Shown here in pieces: positions 18,171 through 25,892 of a stretch of DNA of 64,000 nt. Position numbers and translations under genes: made by a program. Source of the DNA: Phyllobacterium sp. YR531 (GTDB lineage Bacteria > Pseudomonadota > Alphaproteobacteria > Rhizobiales > Rhizobiaceae). Positions within the stretch are counted from its first letter, which is position 1, and each line of letters begins with the position of its first letter. A model generated the notes under the pieces. The model searched no databases. It was given only the letters and a program-made list of their open reading frames with translations, and was not told the DNA's origin. The stretch lies in NCBI RefSeq assembly GCF_000282595.1, contig NZ_AKIZ01000023.1:1-64000 (forward strand), in the 5' to 3' direction.

Positions 18171-18746
18171 GTGAACGATGGGAACTTTAGGCGAATGATT
18201 GAAAGCAAGGGATTTGGTGAATTTCCTGTCAGCCAGGACGAGCTTACGGGCCTCGCCGACCGCGCTGCACTGGAAGAACATCTGGATAGTCTGTTCGGCT
18301 CTTATGCCGATAGTGACTTTGATGACCGGCTGCAATTTGCGATTCTTTGCATTGATCTGGACGGTTTCAGGCAGTTTAATGAAAAATATGGTCGCGCCGA
18401 GGGTGATCTTGTACTCAAACTCGTAGCTGATCGGCTTCAAACCTGCATGCGCAAGAACGATGTTGTTTACCGCATCGACGGTGATGAATTTGCAGTTGTC
18501 CTGCTACAGGTTACAGCCAATGAAGTTGCAAACGTGGCAGACCGTATTATCGGTAGCGTTTCCCAACCCTATGATCTGGCCAATGCGGATTCAGCTGCCA
18601 TCACGGTAACTATTGGAGCGGCCCTTGCGCCGCGCGATGGCGATACACCCGAAAGCCTGCTTTGGTGCGGTGATGCAGCACTTTATATTGCTAAAAAGGC
18701 CGGCAAAGGCATCTATCGGCGATATTCAGAGCGACGCTCAAGTTAG
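18171..18746 (+). CDS. Single-domain GGDEF diguanylate cyclase
   Basis: 191-residue protein that is essentially one GGDEF domain; no membrane segment, PAS or response-regulator domain is present. It begins with GTG at 18171, eight bases after GGAG. The signature is DGDEF at about residues 103-107, a common variant of GGDEF. The inhibitory I-site RxxD is present as RKND, exactly five residues before it. Upstream DLDGFRQFNEKYG carries the metal- and GTP-contact residues. It therefore looks catalytically competent to make cyclic di-GMP with product inhibition. A short N-terminal part (about 25 residues) is too small for a known sensor. It is tail-to-tail with the aph-like gene, and the stops overlap by 3 bases. 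Confidence 0.85.
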   Translation: MNDGNFRRMIESKGFGEFPVSQDELTGLADRAALEEHLDSLFGSYADSDFDDRLQFAILCIDLDGFRQFNEKYGRAEGDLVLKLVADRLQTCMRKNDVVYRIDGDEFAVVLLQVTANEVANVADRIIGSVSQPYDLANADSAAITVTIGAALAPRDGDTPESLLWCGDAALYIAKKAGKGIYRRYSERRSS

Positions 18747-19537
18747 AAGAATTCATCAAGTAGCCGGTAGTATTCCACACGGGAAGAGTCCATATCGACT
18801 CCATATGATCTGAAGAACGGCTCGACCCATTCGACACCCAGATTGTGCTCGATGCTCCTGCTTGCCAAAGCCAGATCCTGATATCGATCAGCAATGCCAA
18901 GACGTGCGCAATCCACAAAACCGGTAAAAACCGATCCATCGCTCAGAATATTTGGCAGACACGCATCGCCATGCGTAACTACGAGATCCTCGCCATCCGA
19001 CCGTAGTTTCAAAAGCCGCTCGAACAGTTCAGCTGCTGTGGGCCCAACCTCATCAAAATCGGATTCGTCCACCTGATTGGCGATCATTCGTGCATGCGCA
19101 ACGGGTATCCGATTGCTCAGAGTGTGGTTGAAAGGACAATGGGCTATATCAAGACTGTGCAGGTCTTTGAGGGATTGCGCGGCAATCCTTACGATATTCT
19201 CGGCAGGAATTTCCTTGTCAGATGCCAGATCGCGACCCGGCAACGCACTCATCAGCAACCAGATACGCCCATTATCTTCAGTCTGATCCAAAACTTTCGG
19301 GGCAGCTATTCCCTGCCCCGCAAGCCATCTCAACCGCGATATCTCATCCGGCAGTTCTCCGAACTCCCCGGCAATCTCGCTTTTTACGAACAGCGTCGGC
19401 AATCCTGATGCCTCAAGACGAAACACCAGCGCGCCGGATTCACCAATGGTTTGCGCCGTCCATCCATAATGTGCCAATCGGCCTCGCCAATCAGGCGGTA
19501 TATGCGCATCATGTTCAGGTGATTCAGGCATGATCAC
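18743..19537 (-). CDS. APH(3')-II-like aminoglycoside 3'-phosphotransferase
   Basis: 264-residue kinase. The match to the APH(3')-II (neo) family is strong by eye: QTIGESGALVFRL, the catalytic loop VVTHGDACLPN (about residues 184-194), the metal-binding segment FVDCARLGIADRYQDLALA and the terminal YRLLDEFF. Such enzymes phosphorylate the 3'-hydroxyl of kanamycin and neomycin. The His-Gly-Asp and downstream Asp catalytic residues are intact. ATGs at 19537 and 19531 are both possible, and either overlaps the end of the upstream glycosyltransferase gene by 8-14 bases, implying translational coupling. No mobile element or resistance cassette surrounds it, so it looks like a chromosomal, intrinsic gene. 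Whether it confers resistance is not known. Confidence 0.86.
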   Translation of the reverse strand: MIMPESPEHDAHIPPDWRGRLAHYGWTAQTIGESGALVFRLEASGLPTLFVKSEIAGEFGELPDEISRLRWLAGQGIAAPKVLDQTEDNGRIWLLMSALPGRDLASDKEIPAENIVRIAAQSLKDLHSLDIAHCPFNHTLSNRIPVAHARMIANQVDESDFDEVGPTAAELFERLLKLRSDGEDLVVTHGDACLPNILSDGSVFTGFVDCARLGIADRYQDLALASRSIEHNLGVEWVEPFFRSYGVDMDSSRVEYYRLLDEFF

Positions 19538-20774
19538 GCAGACCCCGGTTTTCTGTGCTCACTGATTCCAGCAGTAGTTTCGCCGCTACCATTGCGCCAT
19601 CACCTCGTATCTTTTGAGCAACGGCCATTGCCCGCTCGCGCGTTTCAGTTGTCAAAGCGATCTCCAAAGCTCCAGCAAGCGACGCGACGCTGGGTATGGG
19701 GCCGTCATGAGCAACACCAATGCCCAAGTCAGCTACACGCGCTGCCCAATAGGGCTGGTCTGCTATTTGAGGTACAACCACCTGAGGCGTACCCGATCGC
19801 GCGGCAGTTGTTGTGGTGCCGGCTCCGCCATGGTGAACCACTGCGGCAACCCGACCAAACAATGCCTGCTGATTGATATCGCCTATAATAAAAAAGTCAT
19901 CTCCGTCATCTGTCAGTGCCAGATCGGCCCAGCCTCGGGACAGGAGCATACGTCGCCCCATAGAGCGGACGGCATCAATGGCCACGTTCGCAGCATCTTT
20001 CGAGGCATGCATCGGCATGCTGCCAAAGCCGACATATATGGGCTTTGGACCAGCCTGAAGAAATGCTGTCAAATCGTCAGGAAGCAGCCGCGAATCGGGA
20101 AGTATCCACGCACCCGTTTGCGTAACGTCGCGAAGGTCTGTCGGTTTCCACGGACCAAGAACCGGATCAGACGCCAGCAAGGGATGATCTGTAAAAATGT
20201 AATCCCGAACATTCTCGACAGCCGGCAATCCGATCATGGCGCGATGATTATTGAATGCTCCACCGAACAACGCATTCATGTTCTGAATATCCAGTTCCCA
20301 AAGCACCCGATTGTCAGTAACGCCCTGCGGGTGCAGCTTGCCGGGATATTCGTGCGGCCGGTGATGTGTCGATGGTACAAAATAGGGGCAATAGGCAGCA
20401 TATATGTAGGGTATACCGAGTTTTTCCGAAACGCACTTGGCCGCAGCAGTAGACGGAAACAATCCTGTCGCCACTATCAGATCGCACCCTATGGCTGCAG
20501 AGGAAATCGCTTCATATTGCGCAGAGATTATCTCAGCTGCGCGCTTGGGAAAGTCCATTTTCTCTCGGTTAGCCATGGCCTTCATTGCCCACTCGCGTAC
20601 CGGCGAAAAGGCAGGCGCGAGCGATACGCCGGCGCGTGCAAGCAGATTTTCAAACTCGACATCCGCCGGCGCGCACACGCGCGCTTCTGCACCAAGCGCC
20701 TGTAACGCTACGGCAAGCCCAGCCATAGGTTCAACATCCCCTCGAGAACCATAAGTTGATAACAACACACGCAT
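19524..20774 (-). CDS. GT1-family glycosyltransferase (GtfA/GtfB or UGT type)
   Basis: 416-residue cytoplasmic glycosyltransferase with two Rossmann-like halves (GT-B fold). The N-terminal RVLLSTYGSRGDVEPMAGLA is the acceptor-domain start typical of the family. The C-terminal sugar-nucleotide motif is HHGGAGTTTTAARSGTPQVV...ADQPYWAARV. This class includes enzymes that glycosylate glycopeptide or macrolide antibiotics, sterols and lipids. The acceptor cannot be told from the sequence. The start is the ATG at 20774 after GGGAG. It overlaps the aminoglycoside-kinase-like gene, so the two are probably one operon, which hints at a shared role in modifying small molecules or antibiotics. Confidence 0.82.
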   Translation of the reverse strand: MRVLLSTYGSRGDVEPMAGLAVALQALGAEARVCAPADVEFENLLARAGVSLAPAFSPVREWAMKAMANREKMDFPKRAAEIISAQYEAISSAAIGCDLIVATGLFPSTAAAKCVSEKLGIPYIYAAYCPYFVPSTHHRPHEYPGKLHPQGVTDNRVLWELDIQNMNALFGGAFNNHRAMIGLPAVENVRDYIFTDHPLLASDPVLGPWKPTDLRDVTQTGAWILPDSRLLPDDLTAFLQAGPKPIYVGFGSMPMHASKDAANVAIDAVRSMGRRMLLSRGWADLALTDDGDDFFIIGDINQQALFGRVAAVVHHGGAGTTTTAARSGTPQVVVPQIADQPYWAARVADLGIGVAHDGPIPSVASLAGALEIALTTETRERAMAVAQKIRGDGAMVAAKLLLESVSTENRGLRDHA

Positions 20775-21087
20775 TTCGCTACTCCCTTTGCCGCGATTCT
20801 GGTTTTAGGGCTGCGTTTATAAGGGGAGTGCCAGGTCTTGAAGCAAGTCCCTTGTGCTCTATATATCTAGTGTGGGAAGCGAGCTTTCCTGCATTCCCTT
20901 CTTTCCGCGTTAGATGTGAATACAGCCTACGGTTGTAGAGTTGAAACCCTGTTCATTTACGCAGCTAAACCTCCCGGCAATTCAATCGCCTAACTGGCCA
21001 CACGCTATAAGTGCATAGCAGAGTTGCATTTCAGGTCGTTATCCAACGAACCAAGAGCGTGTATGACCTCCCCCATGGGAGGATTGA
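20775..21087. other. Intergenic region upstream of the glycosyltransferase
   Basis: About 310 bases with no supported gene, expected to hold the promoter of the minus-strand glycosyltransferase/kinase operon and that of the small plus-strand gene at 21088. No clear repeat or hairpin was found. Confidence 0.45.
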
Positions 21088-21282
21088 ATGCCGAAGAAGA
21101 AAGACAGCGGACTAAACCGATTATTGTGCTCGGAAATTATGAAGTTCAACGACGATCCTTTGCTTGGTGTCATAGTGATGCAAACCGTCGATGGAGATAT
21201 AGTTTTAGCGGTCAACAAGAATACGGCTGAACAACTGCAAGCGGAACTGACGCAACTCCTGCTTGCAAGCTCACCTCATTAA
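21088..21282 (+). CDS. Small hypothetical protein
   Basis: 64-residue protein with a very good ribosome-binding site (GGGAGGATTGAATG), the main reason to accept it. The N-terminus is basic (MPKKKDSG), and the body alternates hydrophobic and polar residues (LLGVIVMQTVDGDIVLAVNKN) and ends in a short helix (AEQLQAELTQLLLA). No signal peptide or known family is evident. It stands alone between the glycosyltransferase promoter region and a convergent hypothetical gene. Confidence 0.6.
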   Translation: MPKKKDSGLNRLLCSEIMKFNDDPLLGVIVMQTVDGDIVLAVNKNTAEQLQAELTQLLLASSPH

Positions 21283-21302
21283 GTGTTGGTCAGTGGCAGT
21301 AC

Positions 21303-21785
21303 TCAGATTTTGCTCTCAAGCAATTGCATTCCCACTGATTTGATTGCGCCACTCTTCGGCTCATAATTTAAGAGTAGCCTGATCGGCGCTCTCGACCAAA
21401 TCTCTACGCGTTGATTACTTGAAACAGGTGGGCCCAGCAAAGCCCCAAGCTCAGTTCTGTTCATCTCAAACTTTATCCCGTAGGGCAGCACACCGGGATA
21501 AGGATTTCCGCCACTTATTCCTGACCGTAGAAAGAACTGATCGAGCACCCACGGTCCTTTGCCTATCTCATGATCAACGATCTTTTTGCGTCGCCCCTCA
21601 TCCTCGTATTCCAGCTGAAATCCACGAGTTTTGTCTTCATAGATTCGCCGCCCCTGTTGGGACATCGGGTCTGGACGCAGGTCTTTCTCTTTTAAATTGA
21701 ACACCTCAAACAGATGCGCGCCACGTGAGCTTATGTGTGTTTCATCGAGTGCATCAATGATAAATTGCGGGTCGGGATAGTTCAT
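21303..21785 (-). CDS. Hypothetical soluble protein
   Basis: 160-residue protein from the ATG at 21785 (MNYPDPQFIIDAL), behind a GAGAGG site; the frame is open to 21851 but without support. It has no signal peptide or membrane segment. The C-terminal half (KFEMNRTELGALLGPP...VEIWSRAPIRLLLNYEP...GAIKSVGMQL) looks like a small alpha/beta fold that includes a helix-turn with a GPP motif. Size and isolation would suit an immunity-like or phage-derived protein, but I see no partner toxin. The family is not recognised. Confidence 0.55.
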   Translation of the reverse strand: MNYPDPQFIIDALDETHISSRGAHLFEVFNLKEKDLRPDPMSQQGRRIYEDKTRGFQLEYEDEGRRKKIVDHEIGKGPWVLDQFFLRSGISGGNPYPGVLPYGIKFEMNRTELGALLGPPVSSNQRVEIWSRAPIRLLLNYEPKSGAIKSVGMQLLESKI

Positions 21786-22136
21786 TACCTCTCTCCAGAT
21801 ACGAGGCAGAGAATTTGCGCAATGGCCAGCGCATCTGGCAATGGCGAGCAATGTACTAGCTCAACACCGGAAACACTCAATATTTTCGGGATTTGCAGAT
21901 TGCCCACCGTGCGGGGGAAACGCACGGAACCCATGGCTGGAAGTCAGCTTACTTTCTTGACGATAAAGTTGGCCCAGACCGTTCTGGATAAAGATGGTTC
22001 TTTGCAATCTCAAAGCGCAAAATTGCAAAATCGATATTTCTGCTTGATTTAGGTTGGTCGAGAAGGGGAAATGCGACCCTGACAGAACGAGTGCTGCGGC
22101 AAGTATAACAGGGATGGACGTACCGGAGGGGCTATA
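21786..22136. other. Intergenic stretch
   Basis: About 350 bases; overlapping frames on both strands (21735-22052 plus, 21861-22229 minus) look like chance frames without motifs. Holds the divergent start regions of the genes at 21303 and 22137. Confidence 0.45.
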
Positions 22137-22445
22137 ATGGACAAAGCTGCAAAAAAGGCTCTTCTTAAAAATTGGAAGGCCCAAGAAGCAGAGAAGGCAG
22201 TCAAGGAGTTTCCACTTGAAGATGCGCAACTGGAAAGGTTTTTCTCTGAATTGGACAAACTGCTATTCGAAGCTGGCTGTTCGCATGATTTACGCAACTC
22301 GGAAAGCGTAATAGCCAATATGGAGCTGCCATTAGCAAAGGCGGACGCGCTGCTTGAATGGTGCAAAGCTAATGGCGGCTTTTGTGATTGCGAAGTTATC
22401 GGTAATACATCCGATCATTGGGATCATTATCGCAGACGTTCCTGA
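22137..22445 (+). CDS. DUF2695 family protein
   Basis: 102-residue cytoplasmic protein behind a strong GGAGG site. The C-terminal motif LLEWCKANGGFCDCEVIGN, with Cys-x(8)-Cys-x-Cys, is the hallmark of DUF2695, a small family of unknown function. The N-terminal half is charged and probably helical (LLKNWKAQEAEKAVKEF). No partner genes are evident. The cysteine spacing may mean metal binding, which is inference. Confidence 0.75.
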   Translation: MDKAAKKALLKNWKAQEAEKAVKEFPLEDAQLERFFSELDKLLFEAGCSHDLRNSESVIANMELPLAKADALLEWCKANGGFCDCEVIGNTSDHWDHYRRRS

Positions 22446-22721
22446 CAACACTTCGGAATTGGCATGCGACAAAAGTAGTTAACCGACTCATGGAAGATTT
22501 ACCGTTCATAGCAGTAACTATCATAACCGCCAGATTGGCAAGATGAATGCGATCGCCTCTTTCGTGCACGCGCAGCATCATGATGCTGACGGTTTCCAAG
22601 TTTGATTGGAGAGGAATCGGAAACGAATTGCTACACCCTGAAGGTGATGTAGAGGCGCAGACTGCCACGCCTGAATTAAATGCCAACAAAAACAGATAAT
22701 TGTAACTGGATGATTATGTGC

Positions 22722-22795
22722 TGGAGGCCTCGCCCGGAATCGAACCGGGGTGCAAGGATTTGCAGTCCTCTGCGTAACCACTCCGCCACGAGGCC
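22722..22795 (-). tRNA. tRNA-Cys (GCA)
   Basis: A complete 74-base cloverleaf is readable on the minus strand. The acceptor stem is GGCCTCG/CGAGGCC, followed by T and an encoded CCA. The anticodon loop CTGCAAA has GCA in the Cys position, and the T loop is GGTTCGATTCC. It is followed by no obvious terminator. Confidence 0.96.
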
Positions 22796-23064
22796 TCAAC
22801 TGCAAAATAGCTAATGAAATTAACTACTTGTCCAAGTTCCGCACCGAATATCGATATTGCGGTCACTTGCGGCATTCCGAATAACCGTTTTTGATTTGTG
22901 CCGCAACAGCTAAAATGAAGCTTACACAGCTGCGCGATATTCTGCTTAACAAATTGAAATCATCACGCACCGGACGACGCTTCGTTGCCAGCATTCGTTC
23001 ATTACAGGCAATTAACTGGAGTTCTTATGGTTGGAACGATAGCGTTTCAACAAAGGACAACGCA

Positions 23065-23694
23065 ATGCAATCTATCTCAAGAAAATATGCAGTGGCCACC
23101 GCAATTGCAGTTTTAATGTTGCCCGCTCAAGCCATGGCTCAAGGTCTCAAACCGCCGGTGGAGACGATTGTGATTCTACGTCATGGCGAAAAGCCTGAAG
23201 GCGGCCTTGGCCAGCTCGATTGTCAGGGATTGAACAGGTCCCTCGCCCTGCCCGCTATTATTGCCAGCAAGTTTGGGAAACCCGACAGGATATTTGCACC
23301 AGATCCTGCCGAGCAGAAAGAAGACGAAGGCGCGTTCTATAATTATATACGCCCTCTCGCCACGATCGAGCCAACCGCCATCCGCTTCGGGCTTCCTGTT
23401 GATACTTCATTTGGGTTGAAAGATATCACCGGCCTGCAGGCAGCTCTGGAGCGACCGGAAAACAGGAGTGCAACCATTGTCGTCGCATGGGAGCATAAGC
23501 AGGCGCGCAAGCTGGCCAAAAACCTCGTTCGAAGCCATGGCGGTGATCCTGATACCGTTCCCAAATGGCGCGGCAGTGATTTTGACAGCCTTTATGTCAT
23601 ACGAATCGATCAGCAAAATCCGAAGAATCCGGCACAATTCGAACATATGGCTGAGGGTCTCGATCACTTGTCGCAAATTTGCCCGCAACAATAG
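23065..23694 (+). CDS. Periplasmic histidine phosphatase family protein
   Basis: 209-residue exported protein. The start is the ATG at 23065 (MQSISRKYAVATAIAVLML) after AAAGGA, giving a signal peptide ending PAQAMA. The catalytic RHG motif is in VILRHGEKPEGG, near residue 36, and the family's second histidine is probably in VVAWEHKQARKL. The protein lacks other domains. Members of this superfamily hydrolyse diverse phosphoesters. The substrate here is unknown, but export suggests phosphate scavenging or an envelope role. The open frame extends to 22891, which is probably not translated. Confidence 0.8.
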   Translation: MQSISRKYAVATAIAVLMLPAQAMAQGLKPPVETIVILRHGEKPEGGLGQLDCQGLNRSLALPAIIASKFGKPDRIFAPDPAEQKEDEGAFYNYIRPLATIEPTAIRFGLPVDTSFGLKDITGLQAALERPENRSATIVVAWEHKQARKLAKNLVRSHGGDPDTVPKWRGSDFDSLYVIRIDQQNPKNPAQFEHMAEGLDHLSQICPQQ

Positions 23695-23705
23695 GTGAAA
23701 GCGGG

Positions 23706-24023
23706 TTAGCCTTTACCCTTGTCTGTTCCAAACCGGCTGGCTTTCCAGCGACGGAGAATCTTGACCTCCAGCTGGCGGCGCTTGCGACGCACAATCGCCG
23801 AATCCTGTGACAGCACAACAAGGCCCAGCGGCACCATCCAGAAGCCCAATACCGGCAGAAAACCAAGTATTCCGCCAGCAACCAGTCCGCCACCAAGCGT
23901 GCGACGCATTGCCACCGATTGAGGAACAGGTATGTGCCGCCCCAGAATGCGGATATGCCGCCGCCTCAAAGGTATTTCCTCTTGCTCACCAGGGTTGTCA
24001 GTCTGTTTTGGTCCGCCAGACAC
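23706..24023 (-). CDS. Small membrane protein (PGPGW-like)
   Basis: 105-residue protein beginning at GTG 24023. The middle carries one or two hydrophobic segments (GGGLVAGGILGFLPVLGFWMVPLGLVVL) flanked by very basic stretches (RRRHIRILGRHI and RRKRRQLEVKILRRW). This arrangement resembles the PGPGW putative transmembrane family seen in many Rhizobiales. No function is known. It converges on the phosphatase gene, with 11 bases between stops. Confidence 0.65.
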   Translation of the reverse strand: MSGGPKQTDNPGEQEEIPLRRRHIRILGRHIPVPQSVAMRRTLGGGLVAGGILGFLPVLGFWMVPLGLVVLSQDSAIVRRKRRQLEVKILRRWKASRFGTDKGKG

Positions 24024-24188
24024 TCAAATTCTTTCTACGTTGATTGAACGGGATAGCCCTGATGTAGGAAGTGTTTTCGCCTCTGCCAGCGTTTTGTTGT
24101 GCACATTAAGTGAAAAAAAGTGAAATGGTCCTTTGCAAAAGCGAAACCCTTTTGCTATAGGCCACCTCGCTGATGACTGAAAAGCTAT

Positions 24189-24263
24189 TCCCCGGTAGCT
24201 CAGTGGTAGAGCAACCGGCTGTTAACCGGTTGGTCGCTGGTTCGAATCCGGCCCGGGGAGCCA
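24189..24263 (+). tRNA. tRNA-Asn (GTT)
   Basis: Complete 75-base cloverleaf with acceptor stem TCCCCGG/CCGGGGA, D-loop CAGTGGTAGAG, anticodon loop CTGTTAA with GTT, T loop GGTTCGAATCC and an encoded CCA. A hairpin terminator follows 9 bases later. Confidence 0.97.
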
Positions 24264-24272
24264 GTCACTTCA

Positions 24273-24300
24273 AAGGCTTAGCGAGAAATCGCTGAGCCTT
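24273..24300 (+). terminator. Terminator of tRNA-Asn
   Basis: A 12-bp stem with one G.T pair (AAGGCTTAGCGA / TCGCTGAGCCTT), a GAAA loop and a following TTGCTTTT tract lies directly downstream of the tRNA. Confidence 0.85.
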
Positions 24301-24653
24301 TTGCTTTTCTGAAACCGCTCATCCCTTCATTTACTATTGTTATGGACATCAAGATGACGAGACAGTCTCTCTATACCTTGGTGAAAATGAGCCCATTCCT
24401 CCCAAGTGTCGGTCGTCGCGCCTGTTGCTAAATATTTCCAGCAGGGTTCAACGAAATTCTGCCCCGTCAGTTTATGAAACGCAACAATCCACGTCAGCCC
24501 CTGCGAGGCTGCACGACTAGCCTGCTAACGTCTAAGCTCAAGATGTAGCGTAATAAATTTGCTACAGTTCGGACGTCTTAGCCCTCGGACTCCAGCAATA
24601 CGATGGCAAAATGAGCCCGATTCAGATATGGTGCTCGAAATAAGAAATCGAAA
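24301..24653. other. Intergenic stretch after tRNA-Asn
   Basis: About 350 bases with no supported gene, repeat or attachment-site duplication of the tRNA 3' end visible. A minus-strand frame at 24525-24794 is judged a chance frame. Confidence 0.45.
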
Positions 24654-25559
24654 TTGCAAACGCTTTGTATTTGGCTTTGCAAGTGCTGGAACAATACGTT
24701 GATCAATGTTTCTCCTAAACTGCGTGATGATTGCCTTGATGTTTCCCGTCAAGAGCCGATTGCGCGTGGCAATATGAGAAACGTTTATGAGCATCCCGAG
24801 TTGCCGGACAAACTGGTCAAAACCATTCGCCCAGAGATCGTTAACAGGCTAGGTTTTCGCACGACTGACAGTCAGTTGAAAAATATGCGTCCGGAGGGAT
24901 GCTACAAGATATTTGTCCGCGAAATTACCGAATACCTCATACAGTGCCGTAAACAATACGCCAGCAGGTACAAGCATCCCGGATTGCCTATCGTCCATTT
25001 GTTCGGGGTCATTCACACCAATGAAGGCATTGGTCTGGTCACGGAAAAGATCAGCACAGGTCAGGGCGAACTTGCTCCGACGTATCATGAGCTCAAGCGT
25101 AGCGGAAAACTGAGACCCGAGCATCTTTATGCTCTCGAGGATTTTCTCGATCATTGTTATTCATTGGGGATCGTATTTTCCGACATCCACATAAAGAATA
25201 TCGTCTATACGGAGACCCGCACAGGTCGGCCTGAATGTGTTTGTATTGACGGCTTTGGCGAAAAATCTTTCGTGCCCATCCATCGATGGAGCAAGCGCCT
25301 CAATGAGCGGAAGCTCGACCGAATTGCGATACGGCTTCACAGGCAATTGGGCGTTTATCAGGTGCAAACTGCGCCAAAGACAGCTTGGGCAATATTCCCG
25401 CGACCGCGAGCCCTGTTGGAATACTCACTAAAGAAATCCTTGGCCTATGGCAGTTTGATTCTGATCTGCGGGCTGATGTATTTCTCCGTGGGCACCTGGC
25501 TTGGTTCGGATCAGGACGATCTCAACGCGACAGAAGTTCTCGAGCAGGTTAAGCCTTAA
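24654..25559 (+). CDS. YrbL-family kinase-like protein with C-terminal membrane segment
   Basis: Up to 301 residues, similar to the PhoP-regulatory-network YrbL family, which has a protein-kinase-like fold. Recognisable parts are the glycine-poor nucleotide loop region (PIARGNMRNVYEHPELPDKLVKTI), the catalytic-loop equivalent GIVFSDIHIKNIVY, and the following acidic VCIDGFGEKS. Unlike the short YrbL proteins of enterobacteria, this one has a basic tail and a hydrophobic segment near the C-terminus (LAYGSLILICGLMYFSVGTWLG, about residues 263-284), suggesting tail anchoring in the inner membrane. The true start may be TTG at 24699 rather than 24654. Its substrate is unknown. It stands alone just upstream of the RTX island. 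Confidence 0.7.
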   Translation: MQTLCIWLCKCWNNTLINVSPKLRDDCLDVSRQEPIARGNMRNVYEHPELPDKLVKTIRPEIVNRLGFRTTDSQLKNMRPEGCYKIFVREITEYLIQCRKQYASRYKHPGLPIVHLFGVIHTNEGIGLVTEKISTGQGELAPTYHELKRSGKLRPEHLYALEDFLDHCYSLGIVFSDIHIKNIVYTETRTGRPECVCIDGFGEKSFVPIHRWSKRLNERKLDRIAIRLHRQLGVYQVQTAPKTAWAIFPRPRALLEYSLKKSLAYGSLILICGLMYFSVGTWLGSDQDDLNATEVLEQVKP

Positions 25560-25892
25560 AGGCCTTTCTTGCTGCCTTGACATTTCCTGTCCGGAAAAAC
25601 CCTCAGTGAGCGTAGCAAATCGCCCTGTTCTCTTGATGTGTCGACGCCAGGCACATTCGACCGACATTTTTTTGCGTTCTCCATCAAGAGACGTTTTCAA
25701 CTCAAAACGAGGCATTTCATTGGTCTTGAGCGCTTTGGATACGCTCCAGAAGTGCCACCGTCCGCAAATACACTCGCTAATAAGTTGCATTAGGTCACAA
25801 AGTTGCCATGCAGTTCCATGACCCTGACCAACCACACGCGTTGTTTTTGTTGAAACAACACAGAGCTTGAAAATCCTCACAGGAGAGAAAAC
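25560..25892. other. Intergenic region upstream of the RTX island
   Basis: About 330 bases; open frames on both strands (25501-25821 plus, 25428-25880 minus) have no motifs and appear to be chance. Expected to hold the promoter of the first RTX gene. No clear dyad was found. Confidence 0.4.

Noticed and set aside
19614-20705. 363-codon plus-strand frame opposite the glycosyltransferase
   Set aside because: Lies wholly antisense to a well-supported GT1 gene, and its translation is rich in Cys, His and Arg as expected for a shadow frame.
24189-24653. Possible integration site at tRNA-Asn
   Set aside because: No duplicated 3' tRNA segment or integrase gene was found downstream.
25428-25880. 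150-codon minus-strand frame before the first RTX gene
   Set aside because: Overlaps the YrbL-like C-terminus and has no ribosome site or motif.
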